Positions 1-10,273 of a DNA stretch of 64,000 bases are shown in pieces. Numbering within the stretch: the stretch's first letter is position 1; the number at the start of each line of letters is the position of its first letter. The notes below the pieces were generated by a model. That model searched no databases, was not told the origin of the DNA, and worked only from the letters and a program-made list of their open reading frames with translations. Source of the stretch: Pseudomonas veronii (lineage in GTDB: Bacteria; Pseudomonadota; Gammaproteobacteria; Pseudomonadales; Pseudomonadaceae); the NCBI RefSeq assembly GCF_001439695.1, contig NZ_JYLL01000002.1, positions 248,001 to 312,000 on the forward strand, in the 5' to 3' direction. A program made the position numbers and the translations under genes.

Positions 1-1224
1 GGCAGCATCGGCGGGTTGCTGCGTTATCGCAGTGATGCGCTGATGCCGGCCATCAATGATCTGGGGCGTATCGCCCTGGCGACGGCCGATACGGTCAACA
101 ATCAGTTGGGCCAAGGCCTGGACCTGAATGGCGACTTCGGCACCTCGCTGTTCAAGGACATCAACAGCGCGACAGCGATTGCCCAGCGCAGCCAGGGCGC
201 CGTTGGTAACAGCAGTGCCGGCAACCTGAATGTGAGCATCGCCGATACCAGCAAGCTGTCGACCTATGACTATAAGGTCACCTTCAGCAGCGCCAACAAT
301 TACACCGTGGTGCGTTCCGACGGCAAAGCCATGGGCGCGTTCGACGTCACCACCACGCCGCCGCCGGTGATCGATGGGTTCACCTTGGCGTTGGATGGCA
401 AGGGGGCGATGGCGGCGGGCGATAGCTTCAAGGTCAGCCCCACCGCGACTGGCGCCACCAATATCGGCACCGATATGACGGACTCCAATAAAATCGCGTT
501 TGCCGGGCCTTTACTGGGCGAAAGCAGTAAAACCAATCAGGGGACTGGCACTTTCACACCACCGAGCCTGACGCTGCCGATCGACATTCATGGCGGCGCG
601 ACTACCGCTCAACTGCGCGCCGGGATTGAACACTCAATGCCGGTGAAGATGGTCTTCGGCAAGCCGGCAGCCGACGGTACCCAGGCCTACACGCTCAACG
701 ATGCTCAGGGCAACTCGATAGGCAGCGGCACGATTGTGCCGGGCCAGGGTAACAAGATCACCGTCAACGTACCGATGCGCGATGCCAGTGGTGCGCTCGT
801 CGTACCGGCCGCGAGCTTCGGTTTCGATACGACCGTCGGCGGCTCGCCGACCGATGGCGACAGCACCACGTTCTCTTTCAATGCTTCCGGCAGGTCGGAC
901 AACCGCAATGCCCAGGAACTGCTCAATCTGCAGACCAAGGCCTCGGTCGGTCTGGCCGATGGCAGCGGGGGCGGGGTGAGCCTGGTCGCGGCCAACAGCC
1001 GCCTGGTGTCCACCGTGGGGGCCAAGGCCGCCTCGGCCACTACTGACACCACGGCCACTGGCGCGTTGTTGACGGCCAACAAAAACGCACGCAACTCGGT
1101 GTCCCAGGTCAACCTGGATGAAGAGGCGGGCGACATGATCAAGTTCCAGCAGTACTACACCGCGTCGTCGCAGATCATCAAGGCTGCGCAAGAAACCTTC
1201 ACTACGCTGATCAATAGTCTTTAA
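1..1224 (+). CDS. flgK: Flagellar hook-associated protein 1 FlgK, C-terminal part (5' end outside window)
   Basis: The reading frame is open from base 1, so the N-terminus lies upstream and 407 residues are visible. FlgK (HAP1) forms the first junction ring between hook and filament and is exported by the flagellar type III system. The visible start (GGLLRYRSDALMPAINDL) is the conserved end of the FlgK D1 region. The C-terminal FQQYYTASSQIIKAAQETF is the coiled D0 helix that packs in the axial core. The middle is Gly/Ser/Thr-rich, as in the variable outer domain. flgL follows after 14 bp, the usual flgKL pair. Confidence 0.95.
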   Translation, partial: GSIGGLLRYRSDALMPAINDLGRIALATADTVNNQLGQGLDLNGDFGTSLFKDINSATAIAQRSQGAVGNSSAGNLNVSIADTSKLSTYDYKVTFSSANNYTVVRSDGKAMGAFDVTTTPPPVIDGFTLALDGKGAMAAGDSFKVSPTATGATNIGTDMTDSNKIAFAGPLLGESSKTNQGTGTFTPPSLTLPIDIHGGATTAQLRAGIEHSMPVKMVFGKPAADGTQAYTLNDAQGNSIGSGTIVPGQGNKITVNVPMRDASGALVVPAASFGFDTTVGGSPTDGDSTTFSFNASGRSDNRNAQELLNLQTKASVGLADGSGGGVSLVAANSRLVSTVGAKAASATTDTTATGALLTANKNARNSVSQVNLDEEAGDMIKFQQYYTASSQIIKAAQETFTTLINSL

Positions 1225-1238
1225 GGGAGTCTGGGACG

Positions 1239-2840
1239 ATGCGAATTTCTACACAGCAGTATTTCGAAACCAGTTCCGCCAAGTATTCGGATAACTATTC
1301 CAGTGTGGTGAAGGCCCAGGATCAGGCCAGTTCCGGTGTGCGTGTGCAAACCGCCGCGGATGATCCGGTGGCGGCCGCCCGTTTGTTGTTGTTGCAACAG
1401 CAGAAAGACATGCTGGGTCAGTTCAATGGCAATATCACCAGCCTGAAAAACTCCCTGACCAACGAAGAAAGCGTGCTCAGCTCGATCAACGATGCCTTGC
1501 AGCGCGCCACTCAGTTGGCCCTGCGTGCCGGCGGCTCGATCAGCGATGCCGATCGCCGCTCGATTGCCAGTGAAGTCGGGGCGATCGAGGATCAGGTCCT
1601 GGGCATGCTCAACAGCAAGGACTCTTCCGGCAACTACTTGTTTTCCGGTTCCAAGACCCAGACCCCGCCCTACAGCCGCAACAATGACGGCACTTACAGT
1701 TATCAAGGCGATGAAACGCCGCTGACCCTGCAAGTCTCCAATACGTTGAAGATCAGCGCCGGTGATACCGGCAAGACCATTCTGGAGGGCGCCGCCAACA
1801 CCAGTCGCACCCAGGCCACATGGCTTGCCCCTGTGCCTCAGACGGTGCCGCCGACGGTCAATGACAACAAGGTTGCGCTGTCGGCCGGCTTGGTGACTTC
1901 AAGCGCCGACTACTCCAACAAGTTCGCCGACGGCCAGCCGTACAAGCTGACCTTTACCAGCAGCACCCAATACAAGGTGTCCGATAAGAACGGCACTGAC
2001 GTGACCTCGGAGATTGCGGGTAACGGCACCTTCGATGCCACCAAGGAAGGCAGCACCAGCGTGGCACTGCGTGGGGTGAAGTTCGACATCACCATGGGCC
2101 TCGGGGATGTTGCCCCGGGCGCCAACTCCGATGCGCTGGTCAAGGATCGCTCGTTCAGCCTGGAAGCCAAGCCGGATACGTTCAGTATCTCGCGCACGCC
2201 AAGCAACACGTCCACTGCGCAATTGAACGGTGCCACCGTGTCCAACCAGACGGACTATGCCAGCACGTTCCCGAGCAACAGCGGGGCGCTGATCAAGTTC
2301 ACCAGCGCGACCGCCTACGAGGTGTACGCCCAGCCCTACACGGCCGCTAGCAAAACCATTGCCACCGGTGATACCGGTGGCGGTACGACCTTGACGGCGG
2401 CCGGGGTGACGTTTGACATCAGCGGCGGTACGCCACAAGCGGGCGATCAGTTTTCCGTCGGTGCCAATACCCAGAAAACGCAGAATGCGCTGGACACCCT
2501 AGGCCAATTGCGCAAGGCGCTGGAGCTGCCGGCCGACGGTAATCCGGCGGCGACGGTCAAGCTCAAGGACGTGCTGGATGCCTCCATCAGCAACTTGGCA
2601 AACTCAATGTCCCAGATCACTAACGTGCGCGGTGACATCGGTGCGCGGGGGAACGCCCTGGATATTCAGTCCGGCGAAAACACCAGCATCGGTCTGGCCA
2701 ACACCAGCACCATGAGTGACCTGGCTAACGTCGACATGGGAGAGGCGGCGATCAATCTGACGCTGCAGCAGACCATGTTGCAGGCTTCACAGCTGGCCTT
2801 CGTTAAAATTTCCCAGTTGAGCCTGTTCAGCAAAATGTGA
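1239..2840 (+). CDS. flgL: Flagellar hook-associated protein 3 FlgL
   Basis: FlgL (HAP3) is the second hook-filament junction protein. The N-terminus (MRISTQQYFETSS) and the Ala-rich helix ending in TMLQASQLAFVKISQLSLF are the flagellin-like D0/D1 ends. At 533 residues it is much longer than enteric FlgL (about 317). The extra length lies in a Thr/Ser/Gly-rich centre (about residues 190-400), typical of Pseudomonas FlgL and probably surface exposed. It is 14 bp downstream of flgK and is followed by a strong hairpin terminator. Confidence 0.95.
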   Translation: MRISTQQYFETSSAKYSDNYSSVVKAQDQASSGVRVQTAADDPVAAARLLLLQQQKDMLGQFNGNITSLKNSLTNEESVLSSINDALQRATQLALRAGGSISDADRRSIASEVGAIEDQVLGMLNSKDSSGNYLFSGSKTQTPPYSRNNDGTYSYQGDETPLTLQVSNTLKISAGDTGKTILEGAANTSRTQATWLAPVPQTVPPTVNDNKVALSAGLVTSSADYSNKFADGQPYKLTFTSSTQYKVSDKNGTDVTSEIAGNGTFDATKEGSTSVALRGVKFDITMGLGDVAPGANSDALVKDRSFSLEAKPDTFSISRTPSNTSTAQLNGATVSNQTDYASTFPSNSGALIKFTSATAYEVYAQPYTAASKTIATGDTGGGTTLTAAGVTFDISGGTPQAGDQFSVGANTQKTQNALDTLGQLRKALELPADGNPAATVKLKDVLDASISNLANSMSQITNVRGDIGARGNALDIQSGENTSIGLANTSTMSDLANVDMGEAAINLTLQQTMLQASQLAFVKISQLSLFSKM

Positions 2841-2858
2841 TTTCAGCGTGACAACACC

Positions 2859-2899
2859 GCGGCCCACTCTGGAAACAGGGTGGGCCGTTGTCGTTTTTA
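2859..2899 (+). terminator. Rho-independent terminator after flgL
   Basis: An 11-bp stem, GGCCCACTCTG paired with CAGGGTGGGCC (one G-T pair), is closed by a GAAA tetraloop. A T-rich tract (GTCGTTTTT) follows. It lies 20 bp after the flgL stop and should end the flgKL transcript. Confidence 0.85.
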
Positions 2900-3119
2900 C
2901 GGCTCAATTGTTCAAAGGTTTTGCATAAACCGCACAAAATTGAGTGACCTGTGAGTCATAAAGCGCATCTTCACTGTATCGTATGAAAAGGATAAGTCGT
3001 CACAGGGTCCTTGCGGGACGGCTTTCAGCGAAATTGTCATGGGGTTATCCCCTTTATTGTCAGCACTCCAGGCGTCGTCCGAGGGGTGTTCTCCAGCTAT
3101 TTAGTATTGGGAAGCCACA

Positions 3120-4049
3120 ATGATTGGCATAAAAAGCATCGCCAGTTACGTGCCGGCCGACGGGATCGATAATTACGCCCAGGGTGCCAAATTCGCCAAG
3201 GATGAAGAGTTCATCATTGGCAAGATCGGGTCGGCATTCCTGCCGCGCAAGGAAGCTGGGCAGGAGACCTCCGACCTGTGTGTCGAAGCGGTCAATGCAT
3301 TGTTTGCCAACAACCCGCAGTTGAAGCGTGAGTCTATCGACGCGCTGATCGTCGTCACCCAGAACGGCGACGAAGAGGGCTTGCCCCACACCGCCGCCAT
3401 CGTCCAGGACAAGCTCGGCCTGCCGACTCACGTCGCTGCCTTTGACCTTTCCCTGGGTTGCTCCGGCTACGTCTATGGCATCTACGCGATGAAGGGCTTC
3501 ATGGAGGCCACCGGCCTGAAGAACGGCCTGCTGATCACCGCCGATCCGTATTCGAAGATCGTCGACCCGGAAGATCGCAACACCACCATGCTGTTCGGCG
3601 ATGCCGCCACCGCGACCTGGATGGGTGAAGATGCCTCGTGGTTGCTCGGCAAGGCCAAGTTCGGCACCGACGGCTCCGGCGCACCGCACTTGAAAGTCAG
3701 CGACGGCGTGTTCTTCATGAATGGCCGCCAGGTGTTCAACTTCGCCTTGCTCAAAGTGCCGGCGCACTTGCACGCGCTGCTCGATGAGTCGGACCTCAAG
3801 GCCGACGACATCGATGCCTTCTGCATTCACCAGGGCAGTGCGGCGATCGTCGACGCCGTGGCGCGGCGTTTCGAAGATGCGCCAGTGGAAAAATTCATCA
3901 AGGACATGGTCGAGACCGGCAACACCGTGTCGTCGAGCATTCCGTTGCTGCTGGAAAAGCATGCGATGGACTCCACCTGGAAACGCGTGGCAATCAGCGG
4001 ATTTGGTGTGGGCCTGTCCTGGGGCTCGGCGATTCTCTATCGTCCGTGA
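3120..4049 (+). CDS. FabH-like beta-ketoacyl-ACP synthase III in the flagellin locus
   Basis: A 309-residue KAS III-type condensing enzyme. The Cys-His-Asn triad of FabH is present: Cys114 in SLGCSGYVYG, His237 in CIHQGS, and Asn268 in TGNTVSSS. The Gly-rich end GFGVGLSWGS is also present. KAS III enzymes condense an acyl-CoA with malonyl-ACP. The gene stands alone between flgL and fliC with its own terminator, a position where many pseudomonads carry flagellin-glycosylation genes. It may therefore make an acyl group for flagellin sugar modification rather than serve housekeeping lipid synthesis; that role is inference. ATG 3120 gives the standard family N-terminus. Confidence 0.85.
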   Translation: MIGIKSIASYVPADGIDNYAQGAKFAKDEEFIIGKIGSAFLPRKEAGQETSDLCVEAVNALFANNPQLKRESIDALIVVTQNGDEEGLPHTAAIVQDKLGLPTHVAAFDLSLGCSGYVYGIYAMKGFMEATGLKNGLLITADPYSKIVDPEDRNTTMLFGDAATATWMGEDASWLLGKAKFGTDGSGAPHLKVSDGVFFMNGRQVFNFALLKVPAHLHALLDESDLKADDIDAFCIHQGSAAIVDAVARRFEDAPVEKFIKDMVETGNTVSSSIPLLLEKHAMDSTWKRVAISGFGVGLSWGSAILYRP

Positions 4050-4084
4050 CGCTTAAATAGGTTGCACGCGCTTCAAGCATGAAG

Positions 4085-4121
4085 ACGCCGATGATCGAAC
4101 GATCATCGGCGTTTTTTATTT
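4085..4121 (+). terminator. Terminator after the KAS III gene
   Basis: A perfect stem, CGCCGATGATCG paired with CGATCATCGGCG, has a minimal AA loop and is followed by TTTTTTATTT. It separates the KAS III gene from the fliC promoter. Confidence 0.9.
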
Positions 4122-4219
4122 GGCGCCAGAAAAACCAATGAAATCAGGCCTTTTTGCCGGACTAAGCCCTTGAATTACAAGGGGTGGCACGGTGCTAGTA
4201 AAAAAAATCAAAAAACTCC

Positions 4220-4246
4220 TCAAGCAACCGGCTACCACGACGATAA
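4220..4246 (+). promoter_or_regulatory. Sigma-28 (FliA) promoter of fliC
   Basis: TCAAGCAA, 11 bp, then GACGATAA. The -10 matches GCCGATAA at 7 of 8 bases. The -35 starts TCAAG, identical to the start of the -35 upstream of cheV in this window. It lies 80 bp before the fliC start codon, leaving a 5' leader of roughly 70 nt. Confidence 0.8.
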
Positions 4247-4326
4247 CTATTACGTAGGTTCTCTAGGCCACACCCGGCGGTTGCCAGGGCCGGAAGCCGC
4301 AGTATCCATCCAACGAGGATTTCGTC

Positions 4327-5742
4327 ATGGCTTTAACAGTAAACACCAACATTGCTTCCATCACTACCCAGGGCAACCTGAACAAAGCTGGCAGCTCCCT
4401 GGCCACTTCCATGCAGCGCCTGTCTTCCGGCCTGCGTATCAACAGCGCTAAAGACGACGCTGCCGGCTTGGGTATTGCTACCCGCATGACTAGCCAAATC
4501 AACGGCCTGGGTCAAGCAGTCAAGAACGCCAACGATGGTATCTCCATCGCGCAAACCGCTGAAGGCGCAATGCAGGCTTCGACCGACATTCTGCAAAAAA
4601 TGCGTACCCTGGCTCTGTCTTCGGCTACTGGCTCCCTGAGCACCGACGACCGTAAGTCGAACAACGACGAATACCAGGCTCTGACTTCGGAACTGACCCG
4701 TATCTCGCAAACCACCACTTTCGGCGGCCAGAAACTGCTGGACGGTTCGTACGGTACTAAAGCTATCCAAGTTGGCGCCAACGCTAACGAAACCATCAAC
4801 GTAAGCCTGGACAACGTTGCTGCCAACAACATCGGTTCGCAGCAGATCAACAGCCTGGGCATCACCCCTGGTGCTGGTGTTGCTGGTGGCGCAATCGCTG
4901 TGACTGGTAACGGTCAGTCTACCAGCGTAACCGTAGCTGCCGCTGCTTCCGCTAAAACCATCGCTGCCCAACTGAGTGGCGCCGTCGGTGGCCTGAGCGC
5001 TACTGCCAGCACTGAAGCTCAGTTCGTTGTCGGCGCGGGTGCTGCTGCTGCTCCGGCTTCGTTCACCATGACCGTTGGCGGCCAAGCCACCACGTTCGTC
5101 GGTGTGAAAGATACCGCCAGCCTGGCTGACCAACTGAAGTCGAACTCCGCCAAACTGGGTATCAGCGTTAACTACGATGAATCCAAAGGCACTCTGTCGG
5201 TTAAATCCGACACTGGTGAAAACCTGGCCTTCAGCGCTTCGACCGCTGCCGGTACCATCACTGTTGCGACCAAAGACGGTTCCGGTACCTACGGTACTGC
5301 TACTGCCCTGGCTGACGGCATCATCGCTACCGGTGCTGTGAACATGAACTCCTCCAAGGGTTACTCCCTGGAAGGTGCTGGTGTGACCGGTCTCTTCGGT
5401 GCCGCGACTTCCGCTGCCTCGGCCAAGACCTCCGTATCGCAGACCGACGTGACTGACGCCACCAAGGCTCAGAACGCTGTGTCCGTGATCGACCAGGCTA
5501 TCGCTACCATCTCCAGCTCCCGTTCGGGCCTGGGTGCTGTTCAGAACCGTCTGACCAGCACTGTGGATAACCTGACCAACATCCAGAAAAACACTACATC
5601 TGCCCGTAGTACTGTTCAGGACGTCGACTTCGCTTCCGAAGCCGCTGAACTGACCAAGCAGCAAACCCTGCAGTCGGCTTCCACCGCGATCCTGTCGCAG
5701 GCTAACCAACTGCCATCCGCTGTACTGAAGCTGCTTCAGTAA
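4327..5742 (+). CDS. fliC: Flagellin FliC
   Basis: The filament subunit, 471 residues. Both conserved ends are present: [20 protein letters not shown] with [20 protein letters not shown] at the N-terminus, and [19 protein letters not shown] at the C-terminus. The middle (about residues 175-370) is Ala/Gly/Thr-rich with no Cys and is the variable surface domain. Codon use is strongly biased to preferred codons, as expected for a very abundant protein. It is preceded by a sigma-28 promoter and followed by a terminator, so it is probably mostly monocistronic. Confidence 0.98.
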   Translation: MALTVNTNIASITTQGNLNKAGSSLATSMQRLSSGLRINSAKDDAAGLGIATRMTSQINGLGQAVKNANDGISIAQTAEGAMQASTDILQKMRTLALSSATGSLSTDDRKSNNDEYQALTSELTRISQTTTFGGQKLLDGSYGTKAIQVGANANETINVSLDNVAANNIGSQQINSLGITPGAGVAGGAIAVTGNGQSTSVTVAAAASAKTIAAQLSGAVGGLSATASTEAQFVVGAGAAAAPASFTMTVGGQATTFVGVKDTASLADQLKSNSAKLGISVNYDESKGTLSVKSDTGENLAFSASTAAGTITVATKDGSGTYGTATALADGIIATGAVNMNSSKGYSLEGAGVTGLFGAATSAASAKTSVSQTDVTDATKAQNAVSVIDQAIATISSSRSGLGAVQNRLTSTVDNLTNIQKNTTSARSTVQDVDFASEAAELTKQQTLQSASTAILSQANQLPSAVLKLLQ

Positions 5743-5767
5743 TCACGGCACTGGGTAAATGATGGGG

Positions 5768-5796
5768 GGGCGCGTTTACGTGCCCTTTCGTCTTTT
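5768..5796 (+). terminator. Probable terminator after fliC
   Basis: GGGCGCG and CGTGCCC form a 7-bp stem with one G-T pair around a TTTA loop, followed by TTTCGTCTTTT. It lies between fliC and flaG. The stem is short, so read-through into flaG is possible. Confidence 0.6.
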
Positions 5797-5816
5797 CCAA
5801 TCAGAGGAGATTGGGC

Positions 5817-6167
5817 ATGGACATGAATGTAAAACTGAACTTGTCTTATCCGCCACAGGCCCCTCAAGGCCCCGTGGCACCTGTGGTTGCTGACAAAGAC
5901 AAGACTAAGGTTGAGCCGGCCGCGCCAACCACGGACAAGCCCCAAAAGGGCGATCTGGAAAAAGCGGTCACCGATATTAAAGAATTCGTACAAGCGGCCC
6001 AGCGTAATCTGGATTTTTCCATTGATGATTCCACCCATAGGGTTGTGGTCAAGGTCATTGCCACCGACACCGGTGAAGTGATCCGCCAGATTCCCTCGGA
6101 AACGGCCTTGAAGCTGGCGCAAAGTTTGTCCAGCGCCAGTCACGTATTGTTTGACGACAAGGCTTGA
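5817..6167 (+). CDS. flaG: FlaG family protein
   Basis: A 116-residue FlaG-type protein; in other polar flagellates FlaG affects filament length. The N-terminal half is Pro/Lys-rich and disordered. The second half carries the FlaG core, with RNLDFSIDD, HRVVVKVIATDTGEVIRQIP and the final helix. I chose ATG 5817 over an in-frame TTG at 5811 because AGAGGAGA ends right against the TTG but sits 6 bp before the ATG. fliD follows after 77 bp, the usual flaG-fliD order. Confidence 0.85.
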   Translation: MDMNVKLNLSYPPQAPQGPVAPVVADKDKTKVEPAAPTTDKPQKGDLEKAVTDIKEFVQAAQRNLDFSIDDSTHRVVVKVIATDTGEVIRQIPSETALKLAQSLSSASHVLFDDKA

Positions 6168-6244
6168 GCTGGCATGAAAATTGTTGCTGTTACGGCTTGA
6201 AGTGTTCTTCGTCAAGATAACGGCAGCCACCGTAAAGGAGAAAG

Positions 6245-7654
6245 ATGATGGCGGGTACAACGATTACTGGCGTGGGGTCGGGCTTCGACACCCAGGCAAT
6301 TGTGAAATCCCTGGTGGATGCCGAGCGAGCGCCGAAACAGGCGCAGATCAACACCCAATCGCAAAAGGCAACTACCCAGCTGTCGTCGATCGGCAAGATC
6401 CAGGCAGCCCTGGACGCCTTCCGTGGTGCGCTGACCAGCATGGGCACCGACAACAGCTTCAGCGGCTTGACCGGTACCTCTTCGGACGAAAAGGTCGCCA
6501 CCATGACGGCCAACCAAGGTGCGGCGAACGGCAGCTTCTCGCTGATCGTCAACCAGCTGGCCGCGCCTTCGAAGCTATCGACCAAAACGTTTGCCGGTGG
6601 CCAGTCGACAGTCGTCAACGCCGGCACCACGCCGACAACGCTGACAATCACGCAGTCGGGCAAGAACTTTGATTTGAGTGTGCCGGCAGGCGCGACACTG
6701 CAACAGGTGCGTGATTCGATCAACTCCACGTTCGGCACCGCCGGCCTGAGTGCCAACATCCTCACCGACTCCACCGGTTCGCGTCTGATCCTGACCTCCA
6801 CCAATGGCGGGGTCGGTTCGGACCTGACGATGTCGGGCAACTCTGGGATTGATACCGGCTACACGGTAGTCAGCTCGCCTCAGAACGCCAAGTACACTAT
6901 CGATGGCATTGCGGCGGAGTCCAAGTCCAACAGCATCACGGATGCGGTGAGTGGGGTAAGCATCAAGTTGCTGTCGCTGTCGCCTACGGTCACGGCCAAC
7001 GATCCGAATACAACCAACCCGCTTCGTACCGCCATGACCATCTCGGTCAGCACCAGCGCCACCGCGCTGAAGTCCGGGGTCAAGGGCTTCGTCGACACCT
7101 ACAACGCTCTGCTCAAGGCCATGAACGCCGAGACCAAGGTCACCAAGGATGCTGCCGGTAACTCCATCGCCGCAACCCTGACTGGCGACTCGACCATGCG
7201 TACCTTGCAGTCGGCGATCCGCAACGAGTTCAACGCACTGTCCGGCAACGGCACCTTGAAGTCCCTGGCGCAGTTCGGCGTCACGACCGACCAGGACACC
7301 GGGGCGCTGAGTATCGACAGCAAGCAGTGGGATAAGGCTGTCGCCACCAATGCCGCCGACATCAACAGTATTTTCAGCGGCAAGACCGGCTTGCTGGCGC
7401 GCCTGACGGCGGCTACCGATGGCTACGCCAAGGCCTCCACCGGGATTCTGGCGACGCGCACGACGTCGTTGGCCGACAGCCTGAAAGACCTGACCAAGCA
7501 GCAAACCGATCTGGATGATCGTCTCACGACGATGCAGGACTCCTTGACCCGCAAGTACACGGCCATGGACACGCTGGTGGCGCAGTTGCGGCAACAGAGC
7601 AGCAGCATCCTTGGCACGCTCAGTGCGCTGAGCAACTCCAAAAGCAGCAGCTGA
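6245..7654 (+). CDS. fliD: Flagellar filament cap protein FliD
   Basis: FliD (HAP2) forms the cap at the filament tip that folds incoming flagellin, and in P. aeruginosa it also binds mucin. The 469 residues begin with the conserved GSGFDTQAIVKSLVDAERAP coil. They end in another coiled region (TKQQTDLDDRLTTMQDSLTRKYTAMDTLV) with a Gln/Ser-rich tail. An AAAGGAGAA ribosome site lies just upstream; the start may be either of two adjacent ATGs (6245 or 6248). A terminator follows. Confidence 0.95.
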   Translation: MMAGTTITGVGSGFDTQAIVKSLVDAERAPKQAQINTQSQKATTQLSSIGKIQAALDAFRGALTSMGTDNSFSGLTGTSSDEKVATMTANQGAANGSFSLIVNQLAAPSKLSTKTFAGGQSTVVNAGTTPTTLTITQSGKNFDLSVPAGATLQQVRDSINSTFGTAGLSANILTDSTGSRLILTSTNGGVGSDLTMSGNSGIDTGYTVVSSPQNAKYTIDGIAAESKSNSITDAVSGVSIKLLSLSPTVTANDPNTTNPLRTAMTISVSTSATALKSGVKGFVDTYNALLKAMNAETKVTKDAAGNSIAATLTGDSTMRTLQSAIRNEFNALSGNGTLKSLAQFGVTTDQDTGALSIDSKQWDKAVATNAADINSIFSGKTGLLARLTAATDGYAKASTGILATRTTSLADSLKDLTKQQTDLDDRLTTMQDSLTRKYTAMDTLVAQLRQQSSSILGTLSALSNSKSSS

Positions 7655-7671
7655 TTGAATGTGCGTGAAAA

Positions 7672-7703
7672 AGCCCGGGTCCGTTGACCTGGGCTTTGTT
7701 CTT
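7672..7703 (+). terminator. Terminator after fliD
   Basis: AGCCCGGGTC pairs with GACCTGGGCT (10 bp, one G-T) around a CGTT loop and is followed by TTGTTCTTT. It separates fliD from fliS. Confidence 0.8.
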
Positions 7704-7794
7704 TATAGCGCCGGCGGGTTAAAGTTTTTTGCGATCCAGTCGACATAATGGTTACTGCAACCCATCTAGCTGTTGCCTGTCACGAGGTAGAAAC

Positions 7795-8199
7795 ATGAAT
7801 CCCATGAGAGCCCTTCGCCAATATCAGAAGGTCAATTCCCATGCTCAGATCTCCGAAGCCAGCCCGCATCGCCTGGTGCAAATGCTGATGGAGGGCGGTC
7901 TGGACCGTATGGCGCAAGCCAAAGGGGCGCTGGCGCGTGGCGATATCGCTCAGAAGGGCCTGATGCTCGGCAAGGCTTCTGACATCCTCATTGGCCTTCG
8001 TGATGGCCTGGATGCGGAAAAAAGCGACAACAAGGAATACGTCCAGCAATTGGACGGTCTATATGTCTATATGACCAACCGTCTGATGGAAGCCAATTTG
8101 CACAACGATGTCGACATGATCGACGAAGTCGCTCGTCTGTTGATTACCGTCAAAGAAGGCTGGGATGCCATTGCCGCACCACAAGGTGCCGCACAGTAA
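7795..8199 (+). CDS. fliS: Flagellin export chaperone FliS
   Basis: FliS binds the C-terminal helix of unpolymerised flagellin in the cytoplasm and delivers it to FlhA. The 134-residue protein begins MNPMRALRQYQKVNSHAQISEASPHRLVQML, the family signature including the YQ motif. ATG 7795 follows a GAGGTAG ribosome site. An upstream extension of the frame (from 7729) has no family similarity and no ribosome site, so it is excluded. Confidence 0.93.
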   Translation: MNPMRALRQYQKVNSHAQISEASPHRLVQMLMEGGLDRMAQAKGALARGDIAQKGLMLGKASDILIGLRDGLDAEKSDNKEYVQQLDGLYVYMTNRLMEANLHNDVDMIDEVARLLITVKEGWDAIAAPQGAAQ

Positions 8200-8223
8200 G
8201 GCCTCGGCCTTGAGGAACTGATC

Positions 8224-8520
8224 ATGAGCCAAGCACTGCAACGCATCGATGAAACCCGCGAAGCCCTGATCGGCGCGCTGGCGGAGCGCAACTGGGAAGC
8301 CGTTGGCGAACTGGACCTGGGCTGTCGCGCGGTGATTGATCAGGTACTCAGCGAAGCGCCGGTGGACGAGGACGCCCTGCGGGAAAAGCTGGAGAGCTTG
8401 CTGGCGGTGTATCAGCAGTTGCTTGAGGTGACGACCGGTGAGCGCCAGGCGATTTTCGAAGAGATGTCGCAGATCAACCGAGCGGAAAGTGCGTCAAAGG
8501 TTTACCATTTGTTCGGCTGA
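8224..8520 (+). CDS. FliT-like small flagellar protein (fliS-adjacent)
   Basis: A 98-residue all-helical acidic protein 24 bp downstream of fliS. Its position and helical composition match the FliT-type chaperone/regulator found after fliS in many flagellates. The P. aeruginosa counterpart between fliS and fleQ has been called FleP or FliS'. It has no catalytic motif. The likely role is a chaperone for FliD or an export partner, by analogy only. Confidence 0.7.
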   Translation: MSQALQRIDETREALIGALAERNWEAVGELDLGCRAVIDQVLSEAPVDEDALREKLESLLAVYQQLLEVTTGERQAIFEEMSQINRAESASKVYHLFG

Positions 8521-8569
8521 ATGGGCTCAGTTAATCCGAACGGTGCGTCATATATTTGACTGTGCCAGC

Positions 8570-8690
8570 ATTTTTGACTTAACTAGTGCTGTTTTCAGAT
8601 TTCAGACGTCTAGTAAGGTAAGAAATCTTACAAACGTCTAGATTGCCCTCACTCTGGGGCAGAGCGTTTTACTAGGGAAGTTGCTATTGC
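8570..8690 (+). promoter_or_regulatory. fleQ upstream control region with repeats
   Basis: AT-richer sequence between the FliT-like gene and fleQ. It contains two direct copies of ACGTCTAG (8606-8613 and 8634-8641). They flank the inverted repeat GTAAGA-AA-TCTTAC (8618-8631). A possible sigma-70 -35 (TTGACT, 8574-8579) is followed by a weak -10. No -24/-12 element is present, consistent with sigma-70 control of fleQ in other pseudomonads. Confidence 0.45.
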
Positions 8691-10166
<1,476 letters not shown>

Positions 10167-10207
10167 CGCCTGTTTTTCAAGTAACTGAAAACTAAGCGCA
10201 TTTTTTT

Positions 10208-10223
10208 AGGCACGGGTATTGCT
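10208..10223 (+). promoter_or_regulatory. Sigma-54 promoter of fleSR
   Basis: AGGCACGGGTATTGCT has GG (10209-10210), 10 bp, then GC (10221-10222), with TTGCT at -12. It lies 51 bp before the fleS start. This fits the known scheme in which FleQ with RpoN drives fleSR. Confidence 0.8.
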
Positions 10224-10273
10224 ACAGCCCTCGCAACGTTCCGTTTAACTGACGGTCAGCCAAGCGAGAGAGC

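Noticed and set aside
4184-4200. Sigma-54 site before fliC (TGGCACGGTGCTAGTA)
   Set aside because: The -24 half fits, but the -12 has GT in place of the near-invariant GC, and a clear sigma-28 site lies closer to the gene.
6170-6190. Sigma-54 site before fliD (TGGCATGAAAATTGTT)
   Set aside because: GG-N10 is followed by GT, not GC; too weak to list.
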